DNA of 64,000 nt from Mycobacterium sp. 852014-50255_SCH5639931 (GTDB lineage Bacteria > Actinomycetota > Actinomycetes > Mycobacteriales > Mycobacteriaceae). The notes under the pieces are model-generated. The model was not told where the DNA came from. It made no database searches and saw only the letters and a program-made list of their open reading frames with translations. Position 1 is the stretch's first letter, and every line of letters starts with the position of its first letter. The stretch spans positions 62,001-126,000 of the forward strand of contig NZ_LZSV01000031.1 of the NCBI RefSeq assembly GCF_001665605.1, in the 5' to 3' direction. Below, one piece after another: positions 25,048-33,844 of this stretch. The translations under genes and the position numbers were made by a program.

Positions 25048-26229
25048 ATGGCAGACAGCACGCACGCCAAGCCGCTTGACGGGTTCCGGGTACTCGATTT
25101 CACCCAGAACATCGCCGGGCCGCTTGCCGGCCAGGTGCTGGCCGACCTGGGCGCCGAGGTGATCAAGGTCGAGGCGCCCCTGGGTGAGGCGGCCCGGCAG
25201 ATCACCGCGGTCCTGCCCGGGCGTCCGCCGCTGCCCACGCTGTTTCTGCCGCACAACCGGGGCAAGAAGTCGGTGGCGGTCGACCTCACGAACGACGAAG
25301 CCAAGCAACAGATCCTGCGGCTGGTCGACACCGCCGACGTCGTGCTGGAAGGGTTCCGCCCCGGCGTGATGGAGCGGATGGGCCTGGGGCCCGACGAGTT
25401 GCGCGCCCGCAACCCCCGGCTCGTCTATGCGCGGCTGTCGGCCTACGGCGGCAACGGCCCGCACGGCAGCAGGCCGGGCGTCGATCTGATGGTTGCGGCC
25501 GAGTCGGGCATGACGACCGGGATGCCGACGCCGACCGGCAAACCGCAGATCATCCCCTTCCAGCTCGTCGACGCCGCCAGCGGTCACGTGCTGGCCCAGG
25601 CGGTGCTGGCCGCCCTGCTCAACCGGGAGCGCCATGGCGTGGCCGACGTGGTGCGCGTCGCCATGTACGACGTCGCGGTCAACTTGCAGGCCAGCCAGCT
25701 CACGATCCATCTGAACAAGCCCAGCGCGGTGGTCAAGCCCGACGCCACACCGAAGCCCAAGAAGCGCAAGGGAGTTGGCTTCGCCACCCAACCGTCCGAC
25801 GCGTTCAAGGCCGCCGACGGGTACCTGGTGATCAGCGCGTATGTGCCCAAGCATTGGGCGAAGCTGTGCCAGATCATCGGGCGGCCGGACCTGCTGACCG
25901 ACGAGCGGTTCATCGATCAGCGTTCGCGGGCAATGAATTACCACGAGTTGACCGAGGAACTCGAGTCGGCGCTGGCCGCCAAGACGGCGGCCGAATGGGT
26001 TGAGCTGCTTCAGGAAGGCGGCCTGATGGCCTGCCTGGCCTACACCTGGAAGCAGGTGGTGGACACCCCGCTCTTCGGGGAGAACGAGCTCGCCCTTCCG
26101 GTGGGCACCGGCGGCGACGCGGTCACGGTGGTCCGCATGCCGGCGCGCTACGCGAGCTTCGACGCTGTGGTCACCGATCCCCCGCCCGCGCCCGGGCAGC
26201 ACAACGACGAGTTCCTCACCGCGCCATAG
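25048..26229 (+). CDS. Family III CoA-transferase (CaiB/BaiF type, Rv3272-like)
   Basis: 393 residues, near the usual length. Moves CoA between carboxylic acids. Typical segments: LDGFRVLDFTQNIAGPLAGQ, LADLGAEVIKVEAP, NRGKKSVAVDL, ADVVLEGFRPGVMERMGLG, and the catalytic Asp in GVDLMVAAESG. GACGGAAGG lies upstream of the ATG. Together with the upstream methyltransferase it probably forms a two-gene operon. Substrate unknown. Confidence 0.88.
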   Translation: MADSTHAKPLDGFRVLDFTQNIAGPLAGQVLADLGAEVIKVEAPLGEAARQITAVLPGRPPLPTLFLPHNRGKKSVAVDLTNDEAKQQILRLVDTADVVLEGFRPGVMERMGLGPDELRARNPRLVYARLSAYGGNGPHGSRPGVDLMVAAESGMTTGMPTPTGKPQIIPFQLVDAASGHVLAQAVLAALLNRERHGVADVVRVAMYDVAVNLQASQLTIHLNKPSAVVKPDATPKPKKRKGVGFATQPSDAFKAADGYLVISAYVPKHWAKLCQIIGRPDLLTDERFIDQRSRAMNYHELTEELESALAAKTAAEWVELLQEGGLMACLAYTWKQVVDTPLFGENELALPVGTGGDAVTVVRMPARYASFDAVVTDPPPAPGQHNDEFLTAP

Positions 26230-26231
26230 CC

Positions 26232-26672
26232 TTACAGGCTGGGCAGGCGCACCACCTGGACGAAGAACTCGTCGATCTGCCGGACCGCCTTCATGAACTG
26301 ATCCAGGTCGACCGGCTTGGTGACATAGGCGTTGGCGTGCAGCTTGTAGCTGCGCAGGATGTCCTCCTCGGCCGAGGAGGTGGTGAGCACGACGACCGGG
26401 ATGCGGGCCAGGTCCGGGTCGGACTTGATCTTCTCCAGCAGCTGGCGGCCGTCGTACTTGGGCAGGTTCAGGTCCAGCAGGATGAGGTCGGGCCGCGGCG
26501 CATCCTCGAACTTGCCGCGCTGGTAGAGGTAGTCGAGGCCTTCCTCCCCGTCGTGCGCCACGTGGAGCCGGTTCTTGAGTTTGTTGTGCTCGAAGGCTTC
26601 TCGCGTGATGAGCTCGTCCCCCGGGTCGTCCTCGACGAGCAGGATGTCGATCGCTCTGCCTTCTGATGTCAT
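26232..26672 (-). CDS. Single-domain response regulator (Rcp1/CheY type)
   Basis: 146 residues, one receiver domain and no output domain. Acidic pocket ILLVEDDPGDE, phosphorylated Asp in DLILLDLNLPKYDG, VVLTTSSAEED and the Lys in YVTKPVD. The family often partners phytochrome-like kinases. Its ATG overlaps the stop of the histidine kinase gene (ATGA), so the two are a genuine pair. As it has no DNA-binding part, the signal must go to another protein. Confidence 0.92.
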   Translation of the reverse strand: MTSEGRAIDILLVEDDPGDELITREAFEHNKLKNRLHVAHDGEEGLDYLYQRGKFEDAPRPDLILLDLNLPKYDGRQLLEKIKSDPDLARIPVVVLTTSSAEEDILRSYKLHANAYVTKPVDLDQFMKAVRQIDEFFVQVVRLPSL

Positions 26673-28270
26673 TGGTGCGCTCCTTCCAAAGCGTCTGAGT
26701 CTGCTTCGGCTACGGCCTCGGGCATGGGCAGCGTGAACTCGAACCGCGTCCCCTCGGTGCGGGTCGGGTCGATCCGGATGGTGCCGCCGTGGTGCTCGAC
26801 GATCTTCTTGACCAACGCGAGGCCGACGCCGGTCCCGGCGTACACGTCGCGACCGTGCAGGCGCTGGAAGATGACGAAGACCTTGTCGGCGAACTCGGGC
26901 GGGATGCCGATACCGTTGTCCGACACGGTGATCAACCATTCGCCGTCATGGATGCCGGTGCCCGGCACGCACTCGATGACGACGCGGGGCCGGCGATCTT
27001 TGTGCCGGAACTTCACCGCGTTGCCGATGAGGTTCTGCCACAGCATCGTCAGCAACATGGGGTCGCCCTTGATCCGCGGCAGCGCGTCGGGGCGCACGAT
27101 TTCGGCGTCCGACTCTTCGATGGCGGTGGCCAGGTTGGCCAGGCCGGAGTCCAGCGCCGTGTCGAGGTCCACGTCGGTCTCCGTGGCGCCCAGCCGGCCG
27201 ACGCGCGAGAAGGTGAGCAGGTCGTTGATCAGCGCCTGCATCCGTTTGGCCCCGTCGACCGCGAATCCGATGTATTCGATGCCGCGCTCGTCGAGCTTGT
27301 CACCGTATCGCCGCTCCAGCAGCTGGCAGAACGAGGCGACCTTGCGCAGCGGCTCCTGCAGGTCGTGCGATGCGACGTAGGCGAACTGCTCGAGTTCGGT
27401 GTTGGACCGGCGCAATTCGGCCGCCTGCTCGTCCAGCTGCGCCTGGGCCGTACGCGACGTCTCGAGCTCGTCGACCATGCGCTTGCGCATGTTCTCCACG
27501 TTGATCGCCATGTCGCGGATGTCTTTGGGCCGCTTCGGCGCCGCGATGCTTTGCTCGAAGTTGCCCTCGGTGATCCGCCGGCACGCCGCGGCCAGCGCGG
27601 CGAGTGGGCGCGCGACCGTGTCCCGGATCAGGAACCCCAGCAGCCCGGCCGTGACGAAGAACAGCAACACCATGGCGCCGAACGCCCTGTCGCGCCAGGC
27701 ATCGACGCGTTTGAGTTCGTTCGCGGCGGTCGTCCGCGCGGCGGACAGATTCGCGTTCTGGCTATCGAAAAGCATTCGCAAATGGTCGAATTCGGCTTTG
27801 CCGCGCTCCGCCGACGGTTTGCTCGTGACGTTCTTGCCGTTCGGCATCACGGTGCCGATGACCGGTTCGGCATAGCTCGCCCGCCACTTGGCCGCGGCGT
27901 TCTCGATCGCGTCCAGGTCGCCGATGAGGTCCGGACGCTCGCTCAGACGGCGCCGGATCTCGTCCACCGCAGCGTGTTCGGCGTGCTGTCCGTCGTAGTA
28001 CGGCGTGAGGAATTGCCGGTCCCCGGCGATCAGGTAGCCCCGGATGCCCGTCTCCTGGTCGCGCAGCGCGGCCTGCAGCTGGAAGGCCGCCACGCGCGCC
28101 GGCTGGATGTTGTCGAGGAGGTCGCGCGTCATCTGGTCGGTGCGGTCCAGCAACAGCCCGCCGACGAGTGCGCCGGCGAGCACCATCACGCCCATGCTGA
28201 CCAGGACGAGGGCGTGCCAGCCACGCACCGTGAGCTGCGACAGGGGCAGGCGGCGCGACCTCGGGGTCAC
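26669..28270 (-). CDS. CHASE3-HAMP sensor histidine kinase
   Basis: 533 residues. Order: membrane helix about 19-42, extracytoplasmic CHASE3-like domain (ALRDQETGIRGYLIAGDRQF) to about 190, second helix (MVLLFFVTAGLLGFLI), HAMP, a short coiled coil, HisKA with YVASHDLQEPLRK, and HATPase (NLIGNAVKF, DNGIGIP, GTGVGLALVKKIVEHHGG). GTG start overlaps the stop of the upstream phosphatase gene (GTGA), and its own stop overlaps the receiver gene. The stimulus is unknown; CHASE3 domains sense small extracellular signals. Confidence 0.92.
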   Translation of the reverse strand: MTPRSRRLPLSQLTVRGWHALVLVSMGVMVLAGALVGGLLLDRTDQMTRDLLDNIQPARVAAFQLQAALRDQETGIRGYLIAGDRQFLTPYYDGQHAEHAAVDEIRRRLSERPDLIGDLDAIENAAAKWRASYAEPVIGTVMPNGKNVTSKPSAERGKAEFDHLRMLFDSQNANLSAARTTAANELKRVDAWRDRAFGAMVLLFFVTAGLLGFLIRDTVARPLAALAAACRRITEGNFEQSIAAPKRPKDIRDMAINVENMRKRMVDELETSRTAQAQLDEQAAELRRSNTELEQFAYVASHDLQEPLRKVASFCQLLERRYGDKLDERGIEYIGFAVDGAKRMQALINDLLTFSRVGRLGATETDVDLDTALDSGLANLATAIEESDAEIVRPDALPRIKGDPMLLTMLWQNLIGNAVKFRHKDRRPRVVIECVPGTGIHDGEWLITVSDNGIGIPPEFADKVFVIFQRLHGRDVYAGTGVGLALVKKIVEHHGGTIRIDPTRTEGTRFEFTLPMPEAVAEADSDALEGAHQ

Positions 28271-29460
28271 GGGGTGGTCCTTTCGACCCGCAGCACGGCG
28301 ATGTCGTCGGTGAGCCCGCCGTGCGACTGGGCGAGTTCCTGGGCGCCGTCGATGAGCGCGTCGACGAACTCCGGACCCGGTCGGTTCGCGTGCGACCGGG
28401 CCAGCTCGAGCAGACCGTCCTCGCCGAGGCGCTGGGTGCCTTGTCCCGAATATCCCTCGAACAGGCCGTCGGTCAGCAGCAGCAGGCCATGACCCGCGGG
28501 AAACTCCATCTCATAGCGCGGCCAGTCGTCGTCGGCGCGCAGGCCCAGCGCGGGACCGCCGGGCGGCTCCACCCATTCCACCGTGCCGTCGCGCTGCAAC
28601 AGCATCCCGGGGTGACCGGCGCGGATGACGGTGATGCGCGGACTGTCGGCCGGGATCTCCAGACTGAGCACGGTCGCGAAAACGCCTATGCCCGTTCGCT
28701 CGGAGTGCAGCACCCGCTCGAGCTGCCGCATCAGCTCGACCCCGTGCACGCCGGCGAAGGTGAGCGCGCGGAAGGCGATGCGCAGCGCCGCGCCCAGGGC
28801 GGCCTCGTGCGGCCCGTGCCCCGCGACGTCGCCGATCAGGACGTGAACGACCCGGTCGGGCGTCTGGACCACGTCGTAGAAGTCCCCGCACAGCAGCGCG
28901 TCCTCGCGGCTCGGCCGGTACCGGGCGACGATGTCGACGCCCGGGTTGTCCAGCAGCAGCGGGGAGGGCAGCAGGCCGCGCTCCAGCAGGGCGTTCTCAC
29001 GGGCCCTCAGCTGGGTCGCGTGCAGGTCGGCGGCGATCAGCTCGGCGCGCTTGCGCTCGATCGCGTACAGCAGCGCGCGCCGCAGCATCTCGGGCTCGAC
29101 ACGGCCCTTCACCAGGTAGTCCTGGGCGCCCGCGGCGACCGCCGAGGCGCCGAAGTACTCGTCGTTCAGCCCGGTCAGCACGACGATGGGAACCGTGGCG
29201 TCGTGCTTGGCGATGCGGTCCAGCGCGTCGATGCCGTTGGCGTCGGGCAGGTGCAGGTCCAGCAGCACGCAGTCGGGCCGGGCGGAGGCAAGCTCACGCT
29301 CGGCGTGGGCCATCGACTGCGCCCACACCACCCGGATATCGGCGACCGCATCGGCGATCAGGTCTTCCACCAGCACCGCGTCGGCGCGGTCGTCCTCGAC
29401 CAACAGCAAAGACAACGACTGCCAATTCGCCGCCGGGGTCGCCGGAGCGCGCATGGGCAT
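28267..29460 (-). CDS. Receiver-PP2C phosphatase (RsbU/SpoIIE type)
   Basis: 397 residues from ATG at 29460 (a TTG one codon earlier is less likely). N-terminal receiver: LLLVEDDRADAVLVEDL, DCVLLDLHLPDANG, VVLTGLND, and LVKGR. A linker helix leads to a PP2C/SpoIIE phosphatase with metal ligands in GDFYDVV, IGDVAGHGPHEAAL, LLTDGLFEG, and LTDDIAVL. Such proteins dephosphorylate STAS anti-anti-sigma factors in partner-switching systems. First gene of a three-gene operon; 136 bases after fadE25 on the same strand. Confidence 0.92.
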   Translation of the reverse strand: MPMRAPATPAANWQSLSLLLVEDDRADAVLVEDLIADAVADIRVVWAQSMAHAERELASARPDCVLLDLHLPDANGIDALDRIAKHDATVPIVVLTGLNDEYFGASAVAAGAQDYLVKGRVEPEMLRRALLYAIERKRAELIAADLHATQLRARENALLERGLLPSPLLLDNPGVDIVARYRPSREDALLCGDFYDVVQTPDRVVHVLIGDVAGHGPHEAALGAALRIAFRALTFAGVHGVELMRQLERVLHSERTGIGVFATVLSLEIPADSPRITVIRAGHPGMLLQRDGTVEWVEPPGGPALGLRADDDWPRYEMEFPAGHGLLLLTDGLFEGYSGQGTQRLGEDGLLELARSHANRPGPEFVDALIDGAQELAQSHGGLTDDIAVLRVERTTP

Positions 29461-29596
29461 CAATTGCCGGTCATCCCGGCGTGCGCAGACGACGCCACGC
29501 CGTTCACTGAGACCCCCACGGTCAGACCCATTCGCACGACTCTACGTGTGGCCCCACCACCCCGAATGGCTGCCCTGAGAGATCCTAGCGTCGCGT

Positions 29597-30766
29597 TCAG
29601 CGCAGCAGCGCCCGCGACATGACAACGCGCTGAATCTGATTCGTGCCCTCGTAGATCTGGGTGATCTTGGCGTCGCGCATCATCCGCTCGACCGGGAAGT
29701 CGACGGTGTAGCCCGCGCCGCCGAAGAGCTGCACCGCGTCGGTGGTCACCTCCATCGCGACGTCGGAGGCCCAGCACTTGGACGCCGCGGAGATGAAGCC
29801 CAGGTTGGATTCGCCGCGTTCCGCGCGGGCGGCCGCGTGGTAGACCATCAGCCGCGCCGACTCCAGCTTCATGGCCATGTCGGCGAGCATGAACTGCACA
29901 CCCTGGTTGTCGCTGACGGGGCGGCCGAACTGCTTGCGGTCCTTGGTGTAGGCGATGGCGGCGTCCAGCGCGCCCTGCGCGATGCCGACCGCCTGGGCGC
30001 CGATGGTGGGGCGGGTGTGGTCCAGCGTCGCCAGCGCGGTCTTGAAGCCGGTGCCCGGCTCACCGATGATCCGGTCGCCCGGGATGCGGCAGTTCTCGAA
30101 GTACAGCTCGGTGGTCGGGGAGCCCTTGATGCCGAGCTTCTTCTCTTTGGGCCCGACGGTGAACCCCTCGTCGTCGGCGTGCACCATGAACGAGGAGATG
30201 CCGTTGGCGCCCTTGTCCGGATCGGTGACGGCCATGACGGTGTACCAGCTCGACTTGCCGCCGTTGGTGATCCAGCACTTGGCGCCGTTGAGAATCCAGT
30301 CGTCGCCGTCGGCCTTGGCCCGCGTGCGCATGGCTGCCGCGTCGCTGCCGGCTTCCCGCTCGCTCAACGCGTAGGACGCCATCGCGGTGCCGTCGGCGAT
30401 GGACGGCAGCACCTGCTTCTTCAGCTCGTCGGAGCCGCGCAGGATCAGCCCCATGGTGCCCAGCTTGTTCACCGCGGGGATCAGCGACGCAGAAGCGTCG
30501 ACGCGGGCGACCTCCTCGATCACGATGCACGCCGCGACGGAATCCGCGCCCTGGCCACCGAACTCCTCGGGGACGTGGACCGCGTTGAAGCCGGACGCGT
30601 TCAGCGCCTCCAGCGCCTCGTCCGGGAAGCGCGAATTCTCGTCGACGTCGGCGGCGTGCGGGGCGATCTCCTTCTCCGCCAGCGCGCGGATCGCCGCCCT
30701 CAGCTCCTGGTGCTCCTCGGGCAACTGGAACAAATCGAACGACGGGTCTCCGGCCCAACCAGCCAT
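29597..30766 (-). CDS. fadE25: Acyl-CoA dehydrogenase FadE25
   Basis: FAD enzyme introducing the alpha-beta double bond in acyl-CoA. 389 residues. YALSEREAGSDAAAM and WITNGGKSSWYTVMA are the FAD-binding signatures, and the catalytic glutamate is in QIYEGTNQIQR near the C-terminus. Conserved in mycobacteria with purE and purK upstream, as here: 14 bases separate its ATG from the purE stop, so the three are probably co-transcribed despite unrelated tasks. Confidence 0.95.
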   Translation of the reverse strand: MAGWAGDPSFDLFQLPEEHQELRAAIRALAEKEIAPHAADVDENSRFPDEALEALNASGFNAVHVPEEFGGQGADSVAACIVIEEVARVDASASLIPAVNKLGTMGLILRGSDELKKQVLPSIADGTAMASYALSEREAGSDAAAMRTRAKADGDDWILNGAKCWITNGGKSSWYTVMAVTDPDKGANGISSFMVHADDEGFTVGPKEKKLGIKGSPTTELYFENCRIPGDRIIGEPGTGFKTALATLDHTRPTIGAQAVGIAQGALDAAIAYTKDRKQFGRPVSDNQGVQFMLADMAMKLESARLMVYHAAARAERGESNLGFISAASKCWASDVAMEVTTDAVQLFGGAGYTVDFPVERMMRDAKITQIYEGTNQIQRVVMSRALLR

Positions 30767-30780
30767 CTCAAGCCTCCTTG

Positions 30781-31302
30781 CTACTCACCGGTAACTTTAC
30801 CGTGCAGCTGCTGTAGCGCCTCATCCTTGGCGCGCACGCTCTCGGCCAGCTGGCCTTGGAACTCGACGAGGCGGGCCCGCAGCGCGGGATCGGATGAGCC
30901 GAGGATGCGCACGGCGAGCAGGCCCGCATTGCGCGCGCCGCCGATCGAGACCGTGGCCACCGGGACGCCCGCGGGCATCTGCACGATCGACAGCAACGAG
31001 TCGAGGCCGTCCAGCCGCGCCAGCGGCACCGGCACCCCGATCACCGGCAGCGGCGTCGCCGACGCGACCATCCCGGGCAGGTGGGCGGCGCCGCCGGCTC
31101 CAGCGATGATCACCTCGATGCCGCGGTCGGCCGCGCCGCGCGCGTAGTCGAACATCACCTGGGGCGTGCGATGCGCCGAGACCACCCGAACCTCGGCCGG
31201 TACGTCGAACTCGGCCAGCGCCGCGGCGGCGTCGGACATCACCGACCAGTCGCTGTCGCTGCCCATGATGACCCCGACGCGGGGTTGCTCACTCATGGCC
31301 AT
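30781..31302 (-). CDS. purE: N5-carboxyaminoimidazole ribonucleotide mutase
   Basis: Purine synthesis; moves the carboxyl of N5-CAIR to carbon 4, following PurK. 173 residues. VGVIMGSDSDWSVM, VSAHRTPQVMFDYA, and IIAGAGGAAHLPGMVAS are the conserved active-site blocks. ATG at 31302, with GGAGAA nine bases upstream; a second ATG at 31296 is possible. Its start lies within the last 14 bases of purK. Confidence 0.95.
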   Translation of the reverse strand: MAMSEQPRVGVIMGSDSDWSVMSDAAAALAEFDVPAEVRVVSAHRTPQVMFDYARGAADRGIEVIIAGAGGAAHLPGMVASATPLPVIGVPVPLARLDGLDSLLSIVQMPAGVPVATVSIGGARNAGLLAVRILGSSDPALRARLVEFQGQLAESVRAKDEALQQLHGKVTGE

Positions 31303-32581
31303 TTATGCCGCTTCTCCCGCCTTTTCCTATCGCACTGCTCTGTTTATCGTCGCCGGCATGCGGATCCCATCCGTCCGTCCACTGCCCGTGCGACAACCAG
31401 TGTGCCGCCAACTCGGCACGCGTCCGCAGCGCGGCCACCTCCGCCATGTCGGTGCCCAGGAAATTGACGTGGCCGACCTTGCGACCGGGCCGTTCCTCCT
31501 TGCCGTAGAGGTGCACCCGGGCGTCGGGCATCCGCGCGAACAGGTGGTGCAACCGCTCGTCGATTGTCATCGCGGGCCGCTCCGCGGCGCCGAGCACGTT
31601 GGCCATCACCGTCACCGGCGCGATGGCGTCGGTGTCGCCCAGCGGATAGTCCAGCACCGCGCGCACGTGCTGTTCGAATTGACTGGTGCGCGCCCCGTCC
31701 ATGGTCCAGTGCCCGGAGTTGTGCGGCCGCATCGCCAGCTCGTTGACGAGCAGCTCTCCGTCGGTGGTCTCGAACAGCTCGACGGCGAACACCCCGACCA
31801 CGCCCAGCTCGGCGGCCAGGCGCAGCGCCAGCTGCTGGGCCGCGGCGGCGACGTTGTCGGGCAGCCCGGGCGCGGGCGCGATCACCTGCACGCAGATCCC
31901 GTCCCGTTGCACCGTCTCGACGACCGGCCACGCCGCGCCCTGGCCGAACGGTGAGCGCGCCACCAGCGCCGACAGTTCGCGGCGCAGACTCACCTGCTCC
32001 TCGGCCATCACCGGCACCTCATCGGCCAGGAAGTCGGCCGCGATCTCTCTCGCATGCAGAGGGTCGCGTGCCATCCGCACCCCGCGGCCGTCGTAGCCGC
32101 CGCGCACCGCTTTCACGACCACGGGGCCGGCGATGCGCCGCGCGAAGGCATCGAGTTCGTCGACGCTCCGGATTTCGGCGTAGCTGGGCACGGGAACGCC
32201 CAGCGACTCCAGCCGCCGCCGCATGACCAGCTTGTCCTGGGCGTGCACCAGCGCCTGCGGCGGCGGGGCGACGTTGACGCCCTCGGCGACCAGCTTGTCC
32301 AGCAGCTCGCCCGGCACATGCTCGTGGTCGAACGTCAGGACATGGGCCCCGGCGGCGACCCGGCGCAGGTCTTCCAGCTCGGTGTGTGAACCGATCACGA
32401 CGTCGGGGGTGACCTGCGCGGCCGGCTCGTCGGCGGCGGTCGCCAGCACCCGCAGCGTCTGCCCCAGGGCGATCGCGGCCTGATGGGTCATCCGGGCGAG
32501 CTGGCCGCCGCCGACCATGGCGACCAACGGCGCTACTGCGGGGGCGGCCCTGGGCGGGCGTGTACTCGGCACGGCCATCAT
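31289..32581 (-). CDS. purK: N5-carboxyaminoimidazole ribonucleotide synthase
   Basis: ATP-grasp enzyme carboxylating AIR with bicarbonate. 430 residues from ATG at 32581 (a second ATG follows at once). VAMVGGGQLARMTHQAAIALG is the N-terminal substrate domain, VVKAVRGGYDGRGV the ATP-grasp loop, and NELAMRPHNSGHWTMDGA the conserved catalytic region. First gene of purK-purE-fadE25. Divergent from the GtrA gene with a 97-base gap. Confidence 0.95.
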   Translation of the reverse strand: MMAVPSTRPPRAAPAVAPLVAMVGGGQLARMTHQAAIALGQTLRVLATAADEPAAQVTPDVVIGSHTELEDLRRVAAGAHVLTFDHEHVPGELLDKLVAEGVNVAPPPQALVHAQDKLVMRRRLESLGVPVPSYAEIRSVDELDAFARRIAGPVVVKAVRGGYDGRGVRMARDPLHAREIAADFLADEVPVMAEEQVSLRRELSALVARSPFGQGAAWPVVETVQRDGICVQVIAPAPGLPDNVAAAAQQLALRLAAELGVVGVFAVELFETTDGELLVNELAMRPHNSGHWTMDGARTSQFEQHVRAVLDYPLGDTDAIAPVTVMANVLGAAERPAMTIDERLHHLFARMPDARVHLYGKEERPGRKVGHVNFLGTDMAEVAALRTRAELAAHWLSHGQWTDGWDPHAGDDKQSSAIGKGGRSGINGHE

Positions 32582-32678
32582 GGTGTCACGGCGCGGGCGG
32601 CGTGTTGACCGGCGGTGACACCGAATCGTTATGTACGATTTTGCGTCGATTTTGTGTCCGTCCGTACACTGACCACTT

Positions 32679-33338
32679 GTGCCCTTCGCCGACGCCGCAA
32701 TCGAACGCATGCCCGGGTTTATTCAGCCCTATTTGCTGCGCCACCACGAACTGATCAAATTCGCCATCGTCGGCGGAACCACGTTCGTGATCGACTCGGC
32801 GATTTTCTACACGCTGAAACTGACAATTCTGGACTCCAAGCCGGTCACCGCGAAGGTCATCGCCGGCATCGTCGCGGTGATCGCGTCCTACGTGTTGAAC
32901 CGCGAGTGGAGCTTCCGCGATCGCGGCGGCCGGGAACGTCACCACGAGGCGCTGCTGTTCTTCGCCTTCAGCGGTGTGGGGGTGCTGCTGTCCATGGCGC
33001 CGCTGTGGTTCTCCAGCTACGTCCTGCAGCTGCGGGAGCCGATGGTCTCGCTGACCGTGGAGAACATCGCCGACTTCATCTCGGCCTACATCATCGGCAA
33101 CCTGCTGCAGATGGCCTTCCGCTTCTGGGCGTTCCGGCGCTGGGTGTTCCCCGACGAGTTCGCGCGCAACCCCGACAAGGCACTGGAATCCGCCCTCACC
33201 GCCGGCGGCATCGCCGAGATGCTCGAGGACGAGATCGAGGGCGGGAACGTCACTCCGCTGCGCACCTGGCGCAACCGGGCCGGCCGGCGGGGTCAGCTGG
33301 GCGACTCCTCCGAACCCAGGGTGTCGAAAACTTCGTGA
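32679..33338 (+). CDS. GtrA-family membrane protein (Rv3277-like)
   Basis: 219 residues with four predicted membrane helices: FAIVGGTTFVIDSAIFYTL, VIAGIVAVIASYVLNREW (followed by SFRDRG), LLFFAFSGVGVLLSMAPLWF, and IISAYIIGNLLQMAF-type. GtrA proteins are thought to flip undecaprenyl- or decaprenyl-linked sugars. Start is GTG at 32679; TACACT at 32665-32670 suggests a nearly leaderless transcript with TTGCGT (32641-32646) as -35. The 3' end overlaps the convergent PH-domain gene by 46 bases. Confidence 0.85.
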   Translation: MPFADAAIERMPGFIQPYLLRHHELIKFAIVGGTTFVIDSAIFYTLKLTILDSKPVTAKVIAGIVAVIASYVLNREWSFRDRGGRERHHEALLFFAFSGVGVLLSMAPLWFSSYVLQLREPMVSLTVENIADFISAYIIGNLLQMAFRFWAFRRWVFPDEFARNPDKALESALTAGGIAEMLEDEIEGGNVTPLRTWRNRAGRRGQLGDSSEPRVSKTS

Positions 33339-33811
33339 TACAGCAGCGCGTGCACCTCGCGCAGGCGCGGAATGTCGTAGAACTCCAACGGATCCTGTGA
33401 CGCCGATTCAATAATCAGCGTGCCGGTGCGAAACATTCGCTCAGTGATCCGATCGCGGAATTCCACGCTGTTGATCCGCGCCAGGGGGATATCGATTCCG
33501 GTGCGGGTCAGCACCCCGTGCCGAAACATCACCCGCCGGTTCGTCACGACGAAATGAGTGGTCAGCCAGCTCAGGAACGGCCACAGCGTCAGCCAGCCGA
33601 CGATTACCAGCCAGATGCCCCAGATGACGCCGTAGATGATGTTCTTGGCCAGCTGCCCCCAATGAGTCGAGTTCAGGTAGCCCGACCCGAACGCCGCCAG
33701 CGCGGTCGCCAGCAGCAGGGCCACGACGGGCCAGATCAACCGCTTCCAGTGCGGGTGGCGGTGGACGATAACCTGCTCGCCCGCGGCCAGGACGTTATCC
33801 GGGTAGCTCAT
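33293..33811 (-). CDS. Membrane protein with bacterial PH (DUF304) domain (Rv3278c-like)
   Basis: 172 residues from ATG at 33811 (MSYPDNVLAAGEQ). Two hydrophobic segments (LIWPVVALLLATALAAFG; VIWGIWLVIVGWLTLWPF) are followed by the PH fold: HFVVTNRRVMFRHGVLTRTGIDIPLARINSVEF. Role unknown, membrane-bound with the domain in the cytoplasm. TAATGT (33825-33820) ends eight bases upstream of the ATG. 33 bases after the birA stop. Confidence 0.85.
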   Translation of the reverse strand: MSYPDNVLAAGEQVIVHRHPHWKRLIWPVVALLLATALAAFGSGYLNSTHWGQLAKNIIYGVIWGIWLVIVGWLTLWPFLSWLTTHFVVTNRRVMFRHGVLTRTGIDIPLARINSVEFRDRITERMFRTGTLIIESASQDPLEFYDIPRLREVHALLYHEVFDTLGSEESPS

Positions 33812-33844
33812 GCCCGCCGACATTAGCCGCGCGGGGCCGGACAA

